Shown here: piece after piece, positions 27,927 to 35,370 of the stretch
Layout: each line of letters starts with the position of its first letter
How positions within the stretch are numbered: the first letter of the stretch is position 1
Source: Streptomyces sp. HNM0574
Lineage (GTDB): Bacteria; Actinomycetota; Actinomycetes; Streptomycetales; Streptomycetaceae
DNA length: 64,000 bases
Assembly (NCBI RefSeq): GCF_012726235.1
Contig: NZ_JAASAH010000003.1
Location: 310,001-374,000, forward strand
Direction: 5' to 3'
Notes under the pieces: generated by a model
Seen by the model: the letters and a program-made list of their open reading frames with translations, nothing else
Databases searched by the model: none
What the model was told of the DNA's origin: nothing
Position numbers and translations under genes: made by a program

Positions 27927-29390
27927 GTGAGTGACATCCCATTCGGATTCGGCGTACCTCCCGAAGAGCCTGAGGACGGGGACGAGAACAAGAAGAAGCA
28001 GGGCGGCGAGGGCGGCATGCCCGGACCGTTCGGCTTCGGCGGCCAGGGCGGCGCCGACAACCCCCTCGCCGCGATGTTCGGCTCGCTGGGCGGCGGACAG
28101 GGCGGCATGGACCCGGGCGACCTCGGCGCCGCGTTCCAGAAGCTCGGCCAGATGCTGTCCTACGAGGGCGGCCCCGTGAACTGGGACATGGCCAAGGACA
28201 TCGCCCGCCAGACCGTCGCCTCCGGCGCCCAGGACGGCTCCAAGGACGCCAGCGTCGGCCCCAACGACCGCGCCGCCGTCGAAGAAGCCGTACGCCTCGC
28301 CGACCTCTGGCTCGACGGCGTCACCTCCCTGCCCTCCGGCGCCGGAACCACCGAAGCCTGGAGCCGCGCGGAGTGGGTCGAGCAGACCCTGCCGGTGTGG
28401 AAGGACCTCGTCGACCCGGTCGCCGAACGCGTCGGCACCGCCATGGGCGACGTCCTCCCCGAGGAGATGCAGGCCATGGCCGGGCCGCTGCTCGGCATGA
28501 TGCGCTCCATGGGCGGCGCCATGTTCGGCACCCAGATCGGCCAGGCCCTCGGCGTCCTCGCCGGAGAGGTCCTCGGCTCCACCGACATCGGCCTCCCGCT
28601 CGGCCCCGCCGGCAAGGCCGCGCTGCTGCCCCGCAACATCGCCGCCTTCGGCGACGGCCTCGGCGTACCGCAGGAAGAGGTCCGGCTGTACCTCGCCCTG
28701 CGCGAAGCCGCCCACCAGCGGCTCTTCGTCCACGTGCCGTGGCTGCGCTCGCACCTCTTCGGCGCCGTCGACGGCTACGCACGCGGCATCAAGGTCGACA
28801 CCTCCAAGCTCGAGGACGTCGTCGGACAGCTCGACCCGCAGCGGCCCGAGGAACTGCAGGAAGCACTGCAGCAGGGCATGTTCCAGCCCGAGGACACCCC
28901 GGAGCAGAAGGCCGCGCTCGCCCGGCTGGAGACCGCCCTCGCCCTGGTCGAGGGCTGGGTCGACGCCGTGGTCCACGCCGCGGCCGAACCCCACCTGCCC
29001 TCCGCCTCGGCACTCCGCGAAACCCTGCGGCGGCGCCGCGCGACCGGCGGCCCCGCCGAGCAGACCTTCGCCACCCTGATCGGCCTGGAACTCCGCCCGC
29101 GCAGGCTGCGCGACGCCTCCCGGCTGTGGGCCTCCCTCGCCGACGCGCGCGGCGCCGACGGCCGCGACGGCCTGTGGGAGCACCCCGACATGCTGCCCAC
29201 CGCCGAGGACCTCGACGACCCCGACGGCTTCGTGCACCGCGAACAGCTGGACCTCTCCGAACTCGACAAGATGCTCGGCGACGCCGCCCGCGGCGACAGC
29301 GAGACGGGCGAGGGCGGCAAGGACACCGGGGCGGGCGACGCCGACGGCGAGACCGGCAGCGAAGGCGACGGAAGCACCGGCCCCCGGTGA
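27927..29390 (+). CDS. TIGR03624/DUF2342-like putative hydrolase
   Basis: 487 residues. A Gly-rich, charged N-terminus (about 1-75) leads into a helical domain. LYLALREAAHQRLFVHVPWLRSHL and VEGWVDAVVHAAAEPHLP are typical of the actinobacterial zincin-like family associated with coenzyme F420-using organisms. A canonical HExxH is absent here (REAAHQRLF), as in relatives, so peptidase activity is uncertain. The GTG at 27927 follows GAGGAA. The acidic Gly-rich tail after residue 450 is low complexity. The stop overlaps the Nudix gene start. Confidence 0.82.
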   Translation: MSDIPFGFGVPPEEPEDGDENKKKQGGEGGMPGPFGFGGQGGADNPLAAMFGSLGGGQGGMDPGDLGAAFQKLGQMLSYEGGPVNWDMAKDIARQTVASGAQDGSKDASVGPNDRAAVEEAVRLADLWLDGVTSLPSGAGTTEAWSRAEWVEQTLPVWKDLVDPVAERVGTAMGDVLPEEMQAMAGPLLGMMRSMGGAMFGTQIGQALGVLAGEVLGSTDIGLPLGPAGKAALLPRNIAAFGDGLGVPQEEVRLYLALREAAHQRLFVHVPWLRSHLFGAVDGYARGIKVDTSKLEDVVGQLDPQRPEELQEALQQGMFQPEDTPEQKAALARLETALALVEGWVDAVVHAAAEPHLPSASALRETLRRRRATGGPAEQTFATLIGLELRPRRLRDASRLWASLADARGADGRDGLWEHPDMLPTAEDLDDPDGFVHREQLDLSELDKMLGDAARGDSETGEGGKDTGAGDADGETGSEGDGSTGPR

Positions 29391-29959
29391 CGGCGCAGCC
29401 GCAGCAGGCCCCCGGGGTGCCGGACCCGTCCGGCACCCTCCACGGGGACGCCCAACGCGTCCTCACCGGCTGGACCGCGCCGGACCCCGGCCAGGAACAG
29501 CTGCGAGCCGACTACCTGGCGCACCTGCGGACCTACCCGGACGGCATGTGGAAAGCCTGCGGCGACGGGCACCTCACCGCCAGCGCCCTCGTGATCGACC
29601 CGGCAGGCGGACGCGTCCTCCTCACCCTCCACCGGAAGCTCCGGATGTGGCTGCAGATGGGCGGCCACTGCGAGCCCGAGGACACCACCCTCGCGGGCGC
29701 CGCACTGCGCGAAGCCACCGAGGAATCCGGCATCGAGGGCCTGACCCTGCTCCCCGGCGGCCCCGTCCGTCTCGACCGCCACCACACCCCGTGCGCCTGG
29801 CACCTGGACGTCCAGTACGCGGCCCTCGCCCCGAAGGGCGCCCTCGAAACCATCAGCGACGAGTCCCTGGACCTCCGGTGGTACGACTACGACGAGGTGC
29901 CGGCCGTGGCTGACGCGTCGGTGACACGGCTTGTGGAGGGGTGCCGGGGGGTGGTGTGA
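29387..29959 (+). CDS. Nudix hydrolase
   Basis: 190 residues. The Nudix box is visible as GGHCEPEDTTLAGAALREATEESG near residues 89-112, with the REATEESG core that binds the metal; it cleaves a nucleoside diphosphate linked to another group, substrate unknown. GTG 29387 overlaps the preceding stop (GTGA), so the pair is translationally coupled. The gene ends about 70 bases before a very long poly-C tract. Confidence 0.88.
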   Translation: MTAQPQQAPGVPDPSGTLHGDAQRVLTGWTAPDPGQEQLRADYLAHLRTYPDGMWKACGDGHLTASALVIDPAGGRVLLTLHRKLRMWLQMGGHCEPEDTTLAGAALREATEESGIEGLTLLPGGPVRLDRHHTPCAWHLDVQYAALAPKGALETISDESLDLRWYDYDEVPAVADASVTRLVEGCRGVV

Positions 29960-30026
29960 GGGTTGGGTTGGGGGAGCGGGGTGGGGTGGTTGGGGGCTTG
30001 TGGTGGGTTCTTCCATTGGGGGCCCT

Positions 30027-30070
30027 CCCCCCCCCCCCCCCCCCCCCCCCCTTCCCCCCCCCCCCCCCCC
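30027..30070 (+). repeat. C25-TT-C17 homopolymer tract
   Basis: 25 consecutive C residues (30027-30051), TT, then 17 C residues (30054-30070). It is preceded at about 29947-30022 by runs of three to six G residues. It fills most of the 280-base gap between the Nudix and YgjP-type genes, which otherwise shows no gene. Such tracts are slippage-prone and hard to sequence, so the exact counts are suspect. Confidence 0.9.
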
Positions 30071-30240
30071 GGCCCGCTGCGCGGGGTCCCCCTGCGCAGG
30101 CCCCGGCTTCGCCCCTGCCGGACAGCAGCAGTCACCCCCGCACGCCGCCGAGCACGACCGCACCCGAACTCTCCTCAGGCGGCTGCCAGTTCGCCACCCA
30201 TCAACGAGGTGGCATCACCCCGTTCCACCCCGATCCCGCG

Positions 30241-30804
30241 TCAGTCGCTCCGTGACGGTCTGACGTGTGGCAGCCGGCCGGAGGCCGCGACACCTTCGAG
30301 ATAGCCCCGGGCCCGTTCCGTGCGGGGGTAGGACTTCAGCAGGTCCCAGAAGCGTTGGCCGTGTCCGGGGACGAGCAGGTGGGCCAGTTCGTGCAGCAGC
30401 ACGTAGTCCACGACGTATTCGGGCATTCCCTGGAGCCGGTGCGACAGCCGGATGCTGCCTTCGGCCGGGGTGCAGGAGCCCCAGCGGGTGTTCTGGTTCG
30501 TCACCCAGCGCACGGATGTGGGGCGTGCTCTGCCTTCGAAGTACTGCTCGGACAGCGTCGCGGCGCGTTCCGCGAGGTCGCTGTCGCCCAGCATCCGTTT
30601 GCTTTCCTGGGCCGCCAGTTTGTCCAGCATGACTCCGACCCAGCGCTGTTCTTCGTCGGCGGTCATCCGGGCGGGAATGAGGACGATGGTGCGGTCGCCC
30701 TCGCGGTATGCGGAGACTGTGCGTCGGCGTCGGGCGCTGCGGCGCACTTCGATCTCGCTGCGGCTGACGCTCGGGCTGGCGCCCTTCAGCGGGTCGACGG
30801 ACAC
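30241..30804 (-). CDS. YgjP-type (M48-like) metallopeptidase
   Basis: About 187 residues. The zinc motif is YVVDYVLLHELAHLLVPGHGQRFWDLL: HELAH plus a third His/Glu region, with NQNTRWGSCTPAEGSIRLSHRL just before, exactly the YgjP/DUF45 signature. Substrate unknown. GTG 30804 (SVDPLKG) is my choice; an ATG at 30858 would add 18 residues, and neither has a strong Shine-Dalgarno. It faces the ThiF-like gene across about 250 bases holding an inverted pair of DnaA boxes. Confidence 0.85.
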   Translation of the reverse strand: MSVDPLKGASPSVSRSEIEVRRSARRRRTVSAYREGDRTIVLIPARMTADEEQRWVGVMLDKLAAQESKRMLGDSDLAERAATLSEQYFEGRARPTSVRWVTNQNTRWGSCTPAEGSIRLSHRLQGMPEYVVDYVLLHELAHLLVPGHGQRFWDLLKSYPRTERARGYLEGVAASGRLPHVRPSRSD

Positions 30805-30896
30805 GCCCCGACCGTACCCGCTGTCGGCCGGGGAAGTCCCGCTCCAGGTCTCGTTCATGCCAGAAGCGTGGCAGGGACGGAAGGTCCGGCGATCTG

Positions 30897-30950
30897 GTTA
30901 TCCACAGGTGCCCACTCCTTGTACGACTTATCGCGATGCCTGTGGATAAC
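30897..30950. promoter_or_regulatory. inverted pair of consensus DnaA boxes
   Basis: GTTATCCACAGG (30897-30908) and CCTGTGGATAAC (30939-30950) are perfect inverted copies with a 30-base spacer; each contains TTATCCACA, the exact 9-mer DnaA consensus. They lie in the divergent promoter region between the YgjP-type and ThiF-like genes. This may be DnaA-dependent control or DnaA titration, not an origin. Confidence 0.6.
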
Positions 30951-31052
30951 TCTCAGCAGAATTCCCGGTACATCGCGCATGCTGCCCTTCGTACGAGCAA
31001 CTGCCCGGCACACGAGCAGCCGGCGCAGCACGCGCACGACCAAGGGGGATCC

Positions 31053-32150
31053 ATGCATCCGATGATCAAGCCCGCTCTCCGTCGCGGCTGGCGGGACCGG
31101 GAGACCCTGCAATACGGGGTCACCCCCGCGCACGCGGTCCTGGTGGGCCCCGTCGACGACGCGACCGCGAGCCTGATCAACCGCATGGACGGCACCCGCG
31201 GGATGCCCCAACTGAGCGCGGAAGCAGTCTCCTTGGGCCTCCCCGCGGACACCGTCCCCCGGCTGGTGACCCGCCTCGCTGCCGCCGGCGTGCTGGACGA
31301 CTCGACGGCCGACCGCGCGGCGTCGGCAGAGGTCAGCGACAGCCTCCGGCCCGACCTGGCCTCGCTGAGCGTCCGCCACCGCGAGCCAGGAGCAGGACTG
31401 GGCAGACTGGCCGCCCGCGCGAGCCTCGCCGTACAAGTACGGGGCGCCGGCCGGGTGGGGACGCTCGTGGCGACGACGCTGGCGGCGGCCGGAGTCGGGA
31501 AGGTCGATGTGGTCGACGGGGGCCGCGTCGAGCCGTGGGAGACGATGCCCGGCGGAGTCCCCGCGTCGGAAACCGGAGAACGGCGCGATACGGCCGCACG
31601 CCGGGCCGTACGCCAGTCCCGGCCCCGACGTGGTCATCCACGCCCCCGGCTGGGACTCGTCATCCTCACCCCGCGGGACGGGCTCGACGCCTACGCGCCC
31701 GACCCGGCCGCCTCCGAGGGCTTCGTCGCCTCCGGCACCCCGCACCTGTACGGCGGCCTGGTGGAGGGCACCGGAGTGGTGGGCCCCCTCGTCCTGCCCG
31801 GGCAGACGCCCTGCGCCGAGTGCATGCTGCGCGTGCGGGCCGAGCGTGAACCGACCTGGCCCCTGGTGCTGGGGCAGTGGCGCTCGTCAGGGCGCCGGCG
31901 CGCGGGCGTTGCCGCCTGCGACACGGCCCTGGCGACGATGGTGGCCGGTGCCACCGCCTCGTACGCGCTGAGCTTCCTGGACGGGGACGGCAACTGCGGG
32001 GCGGGCTACCGCCTCCGGCTCACCCTCCCCCATCTGCTGCCCGAGACGCAGCGGTTCGCGGCACACAGCGAATGCCCCTGCGGTGCTGCTTCGGCAAAGG
32101 CCGGTCACGCACAGTCCGAAGGGAAGCTGGAGGGGGCCACAATGGCGTGA
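31053..32150 (+). CDS. ThiF/E1-like adenylyltransferase homologue
   Basis: 365 residues. The N-terminal 100 residues form a helical, winged-helix-like domain; then VQVRGAGRVGTLVATTLAAAGVGKVDVVDGG (near 130) is an E1-type nucleotide-binding motif. The TPCAECML and SECPCG Cys clusters suggest a zinc site. The Arg/Asn residues of the usual SNLxRQ motif are missing, so adenylation is doubtful. Similar streptomycete proteins are annotated as ThiF-family or TOMM-like; no peptide precursor is visible nearby. ATG 31053 follows AAGGGGGA. It is about 50 bases ahead of the ABC1 kinase gene and probably co-transcribed. Confidence 0.78.
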   Translation: MHPMIKPALRRGWRDRETLQYGVTPAHAVLVGPVDDATASLINRMDGTRGMPQLSAEAVSLGLPADTVPRLVTRLAAAGVLDDSTADRAASAEVSDSLRPDLASLSVRHREPGAGLGRLAARASLAVQVRGAGRVGTLVATTLAAAGVGKVDVVDGGRVEPWETMPGGVPASETGERRDTAARRAVRQSRPRRGHPRPRLGLVILTPRDGLDAYAPDPAASEGFVASGTPHLYGGLVEGTGVVGPLVLPGQTPCAECMLRVRAEREPTWPLVLGQWRSSGRRRAGVAACDTALATMVAGATASYALSFLDGDGNCGAGYRLRLTLPHLLPETQRFAAHSECPCGAASAKAGHAQSEGKLEGATMA

Positions 32151-32200
32151 CGGCTGTCGTTCCCGGTTGCCGGGTGTCCGTACGGAAGTTGGAGGGGCGC

Positions 32201-33646
32201 ATGTCTGATCTTCCGCGTAAAGCGGTCGCACGTACCGCCAAGCTGACCGCCCTGCCTCTCGGGTTCGCGGGTCGTTCCGCATGGGGGCTGGGGAAGCGGA
32301 TCGGCGGGTACTCCGCGGACCTCGTCGGCCACGAGCTGCAACAGCGCACGGCAGAGCAGCTGTTCAAGGTCCTCGGGGAGCTGAAGGGCGGGGCCATGAA
32401 GTTCGGGCAGGCGCTGTCCGTCTTCGAGTCGGCCCTCCCCGAGGAGCTCGCCGGGCCCTACCGCGCGACCCTCACGAAACTGCAGGACGCTGCCCCGCCC
32501 ATGCCCGCGAGCACGGTACGGACGGTGCTCGCGGAGCAGCTGGGCGAGGAGTGGAGGGACTGTTTCGAGGAGTTCGACGAGACTCCGGCCGCGGCGGCGT
32601 CGATCGGTCAGGTGCACCGCGCCGTGTGGCACGACGGCCGTCCCGTGGCGGTCAAGGTGCAGTACCCGGGCGCGGGCGAGGCGCTGATCTCCGATCTCGC
32701 CGAACTCGGCCGGTTCGCACGGCTCCTGGGCCCGCTCATCCCCGGAATGGACATCAAGCCCCTGATCAAGGAGATGCACGACCGGGTGGCGGAAGAGCTG
32801 GACTACACGCTGGAGGCGGAGGCCCAGCGGGCCTACGCGGCGGAGTTCGCCGGCGACACCGACGTCCTCGTCCCCGACGTGGTCCACCAGTGCGACCGGA
32901 TACTGGTGACGGAATGGCTCGACGGCATACCCCTCGCCGAGGTCATCGCCGACGGCACGCAGGAGGAACGAGACCGGGCCGGCCAGCTCCTGGCCCGCTT
33001 CCTCTTCTCCGGCCCGGCCCGGACAGGTTTGCTGCACGCCGACCCGCATCCGGGGAACTTCCGGCTGGTGCCCGGGAAGGACTCGTCCTCCGGAACGGAA
33101 CAGTGGCGCTTGGGCGTCATGGACTTCGGGACGGTCAACCGCCTGCCCGAGGGTCTTCCCCCGACGATAGGCACCGCACTCGGCATGGCGCTGAACGGTG
33201 AAGCGGACGCGGTGTACGGCCTGCTGTGCGACGAGGGCTTCGTCAAGGAGACCGTCGATCTCGACCCCGGCGCCGTGCTCGACTACCTCGTGCCGATCAT
33301 CGAGCCCGCGCGGGTGTACGACTTCCCGTTCAGCCGCGGGTGGATGCGCGAGCAGGCCGCACGGATCGCCGATCCCCGTTCCCCCGCGCACCAGTTGGGC
33401 AAGCAGCTGAATCTGCCGCCGTCGTACTTGCTGATACATCGAGTGACGCTCAGCACCATCGGCGTCCTGTGCCAGCTGGGAGCCCGCGTGCGCATGCGTC
33501 ACGAAATGGCGGACTGGCTACCGGGGTTCACCGTGGCCGAGGAATGCACCAGCAACGGAGAGGAAGACGAACTGCCCCAGGAAGAGGAGAAGACAGCGCC
33601 TGAGCAAGGGGAGGAACCCAAGTCCATTCCGCCCCAGGAGAGCTGA
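32201..33646 (+). CDS. ABC1/UbiB family protein kinase-like ATPase
   Basis: 481 residues. ABC1 hallmarks: KGGAMKFGQALSVF (KxGQ extension), AAASIGQVHRAVWHDGRPVAVKVQYPG (Ala-rich P-loop and Lys), LLHADPHPGNFRL (catalytic loop) and GVMDFGTVNRL (DFG). These proteins modulate ubiquinone or menaquinone metabolism in known cases. GGAGGGG precedes ATG 32201. The tail after residue 445 is acidic and low complexity. Operon-mate of the ThiF-like gene. Confidence 0.92.
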   Translation: MSDLPRKAVARTAKLTALPLGFAGRSAWGLGKRIGGYSADLVGHELQQRTAEQLFKVLGELKGGAMKFGQALSVFESALPEELAGPYRATLTKLQDAAPPMPASTVRTVLAEQLGEEWRDCFEEFDETPAAAASIGQVHRAVWHDGRPVAVKVQYPGAGEALISDLAELGRFARLLGPLIPGMDIKPLIKEMHDRVAEELDYTLEAEAQRAYAAEFAGDTDVLVPDVVHQCDRILVTEWLDGIPLAEVIADGTQEERDRAGQLLARFLFSGPARTGLLHADPHPGNFRLVPGKDSSSGTEQWRLGVMDFGTVNRLPEGLPPTIGTALGMALNGEADAVYGLLCDEGFVKETVDLDPGAVLDYLVPIIEPARVYDFPFSRGWMREQAARIADPRSPAHQLGKQLNLPPSYLLIHRVTLSTIGVLCQLGARVRMRHEMADWLPGFTVAEECTSNGEEDELPQEEEKTAPEQGEEPKSIPPQES

Positions 33647-33667
33647 CGTCGTTCCGAACGGGAAGGG

Positions 33668-33859
33668 TCACCACCAGGACGAGTCGAGACGGCCCTCGAT
33701 GGCTCGGATGTGGAGACGCGAACAGGCATCGCAGAAGTAACGGCGCTCGCCGTTCTCCACCGAACAGACCCAGGTGACAGGGTTCCCGTCGGCTGTCCTG
33801 CCGCAGGCCGCGCACGTGATGGCGGCGTCCGCGGTCCGGTCGGATTCCTTCTCTTCCAC
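33668..33859 (-). CDS. small zinc-finger-like protein
   Basis: 63 residues from GTG 33859. TCAACGR, WVCSVENGERRYFCDACSR and the C-terminal IRAIEGRLDSSWW show two CxxC pairs plus a fifth Cys, so it probably binds zinc. Such proteins are conserved in streptomycetes beside the ABC1 gene, with unknown function. Start chosen from codon use and the position of the conserved core; the Shine-Dalgarno (GGGGA) is weak. Convergent with the ABC1 gene, 22 bases between stops. Confidence 0.72.
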   Translation of the reverse strand: MEEKESDRTADAAITCAACGRTADGNPVTWVCSVENGERRYFCDACSRLHIRAIEGRLDSSWW

Positions 33860-33923
33860 CAGTCGACGGTATCCCCGCGGGCAGCGGAGAACCGGGGCGC
33901 AACACCCCGGTTCTCCGGATGAC

Positions 33924-34325
33924 TTACTGCATGACCGCCATGGCGAGAGCACGGCGGGCACGCAGCGTCATACGGCCCGCACGGCGCTGGAGGCGGCGGG
34001 CGGTGACGACGCGCGCCGCCCGGTTGTCGGACTCGGCGTCCCGTAGCCGCTGTTGCATATGTGCACGGGCCAGGGATTCTGGCATGAGTTGCATTTCTCG
34101 GTTCCTGTTGTCTGTACCCGAATTCGCTTCCCTGCGGGAGGGTGTGCGGCGTTCGAGATGGGTGGTCATGGTCGGGTCCTGCTTCTGAAGATCACGCAGC
34201 ATCGGGTCGTGCGTCGCCGGGCGGTCGAGGGTGCCTGTCCGCCGGGGGCCGGTGGCTCCGCCGAGCGAAACCGTGCCGTCCTGGACCGTGCTGCGGTGGG
34301 TCGTGTTCGTGGCCATGGTGATCAC
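33924..34325 (-). CDS. basic small protein coupled to wblC
   Basis: 133 residues if it starts at the GTG that overlaps the wblC stop (GTGA). The C-terminal half, MQLMPESLARAHMQQRLRDAESDNRAARVVTARRLQRRAG, is Arg/Ala-rich and probably helical. Two inner starts have Shine-Dalgarno sequences: 34169 (AGGA) and 34094 (AGGA). Third-position GC is high in the first 50 codons, so the overlapping start may be real, but a 56-residue product from 34094 is possible. Its place downstream of wblC suggests co-regulation. Function unknown. Confidence 0.6.
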   Translation of the reverse strand: MITMATNTTHRSTVQDGTVSLGGATGPRRTGTLDRPATHDPMLRDLQKQDPTMTTHLERRTPSRREANSGTDNRNREMQLMPESLARAHMQQRLRDAESDNRAARVVTARRLQRRAGRMTLRARRALAMAVMQ

Positions 34326-34696
34326 GCCGCGACCGGGTTCTTGCGGGGACGGCCGCGCGGGCGCTTGCGGGGTACGACCACGCCCTGGACGAAGAGCTCA
34401 CCGCCCCAGACGCCCCACGGCTCGCGCCGGTCCTTGGCGCCGGCGAGACATGCCTCGCGCAGCGGACAGGTCTGGCAGAGCGACTTGGCGTACTCGACGT
34501 CGGCCGGAGCTTCGGCGAAGAAGACCTCCGGGTCGTACGAGCGGCAGGGAACGGTGACACCCAGGCGCTCGATGGCGTCATCGAGCTCGGTGAGGGTGAT
34601 CAGCGGGGCAGTCAAGGGGTCCTCCGTGGCGGCGTTGTCTTCGAGTGGCGGAATCAGGTCGGTCGTCGGTGACGTGGCGTGCGCGTTGAGGTGCAC
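34322..34696 (-). CDS. wblC: WhiB-like regulator WblC (WhiB7 type)
   Basis: 124 residues. The four cluster-binding Cys lie in VPCRS, SLCQTCPLREAC; GVWGGELFVQGVV is the WhiB turn and interaction motif; KRPRGRPRKNPVAA is the AT-hook that marks WhiB7/WblC. It activates resistance genes for ribosome-targeting antibiotics by binding the housekeeping sigma factor. GTG 34696 follows GAGGAAGAACCGACA; the upstream frame is leader. Transcription is probably controlled by attenuation in a 550-base leader (see the terminator, upstream ORF and promoter entries). Confidence 0.95.
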   Translation of the reverse strand: MHLNAHATSPTTDLIPPLEDNAATEDPLTAPLITLTELDDAIERLGVTVPCRSYDPEVFFAEAPADVEYAKSLCQTCPLREACLAGAKDRREPWGVWGGELFVQGVVVPRKRPRGRPRKNPVAA

Positions 34697-34762
34697 TGTC
34701 GGTTCTTCCTCGTCTGTTGATGTCTGTTGTCGGATCGCTCCGGCTGGTGGCCGGTCGTGTGG

Positions 34763-34805
34763 CAAACAGAAGGGCCGCGGATCCCGGTGTGGGTTCCGCG
34801 GCCCT
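34763..34805 (-). terminator. attenuator terminator in the wblC leader
   Basis: On the minus strand an 11-bp perfect stem, AGGGCCGCGGA (34805-34795) with TCCGCGGCCCT (34781-34771) and a 13-base loop, is followed by TCTGTTT. It lies about 75 bases before the wblC start. A perfect alternative pairing exists: CCCTGGA (34852-34846, inside the upstream ORF) with TCCAGGG (34808-34802), which would occupy the first four bases of the 5' arm and block the terminator. Confidence 0.8.
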
Positions 34806-34831
34806 GGAAGGTGCCGACCTGATCTCGCCGA

Positions 34832-35134
34832 TCAGGCTGGATCTCTCCAGGGTTCGAGGCCACGGAAGGCCCACATCTGGTGCTGCGTCCGCTCGCGTCC
34901 GACACCGGCACCGTTGGCGACGGGGGCAAAGGCATACGTGTGCGCCTTTACCATCGCTGCCGCGGGTGCCTTGATCGGTCGCTCACTGCCGCCAAGGAGG
35001 ACACTCGTGCCGGACAGGCTGACGCCGTTGACACGGGTCACGTCGAAACGGGTGGCCTCAGAGCGAGCGCCGAGCAGGCAGGAGGCATTGACCGAGCGGT
35101 CGGTCATTTTGATGGTGGTAATGAAGTCGATCAC
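34832..35134 (-). CDS. upstream ORF in the wblC leader (candidate sensing leader peptide)
   Basis: 100 codons from GTG 35134, preceded by GAGGAGG at 8-9 bases: a strong Shine-Dalgarno. The product (IDFITTIKMTDRSV..., ending GLEPWRDPA) has no recognised domain. The stop lies 27 bases upstream of the terminator stem, and the codons just before it contain the 5' arm of the antiterminator. This is the arrangement of ribosome-mediated attenuation: normal translation covers the arm and permits termination; stalling frees it. Inner ATGs at 35107, 34954 and 34879 could give shorter peptides. Confidence 0.6.
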   Translation of the reverse strand: MIDFITTIKMTDRSVNASCLLGARSEATRFDVTRVNGVSLSGTSVLLGGSERPIKAPAAAMVKAHTYAFAPVANGAGVGRERTQHQMWAFRGLEPWRDPA

Positions 35135-35252
35135 TGGAAACGCCTCCTCTCGGCGACTCAGGGGACTGGCCGGGGCCCGTCCCGAAATGTTCAGGGGTCA
35201 GTACAGCATGGGGAGAAGGAAGCGAAAGCCTCCTGCTCTCTCCACATCTCGC

Positions 35253-35282
35253 AGGCTATGGGGGGCGAGACGGCGGGCGCAA
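35253..35282 (-). promoter_or_regulatory. candidate WblC-autoregulated promoter of wblC
   Basis: On the minus strand TTGCGC (35282-35277) and TAGCCT (35258-35253) are 18 bases apart, and an AT-rich run (GAAAAATAGT) lies directly before the -35. WhiB7-class regulators need such an AT-rich element next to a housekeeping -35. The leader would start near 35246. Confidence 0.55.
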
Positions 35283-35370
35283 ACTATTTTTCCGCCGTAT
35301 CCGTAACAGGTTCTGTGACATTGGCCGGAGCGGAGCGTTCCGCTACCGGTCGGTGGGTACACGACGAGGC

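Noticed and set aside
30897..30950. A replication origin at the inverted DnaA boxes
   Set aside because: Only two boxes, no dnaA, dnaN or gyrase genes nearby, and oriC in streptomycetes contains many boxes.
31053..32150. Possible frameshift in the ThiF-like gene (Arg-rich stretch near residues 175-195)
   Set aside because: The reading frame continues into recognisable sequence (LVILTPRDGLDAYAP and the Cys motifs), so the stretch may be a natural loop.
34879..34954. Using the inner ATGs as the leader peptide start
   Set aside because: They lack a good Shine-Dalgarno sequence, whereas GTG 35134 has a strong one; they are kept as alternatives only.
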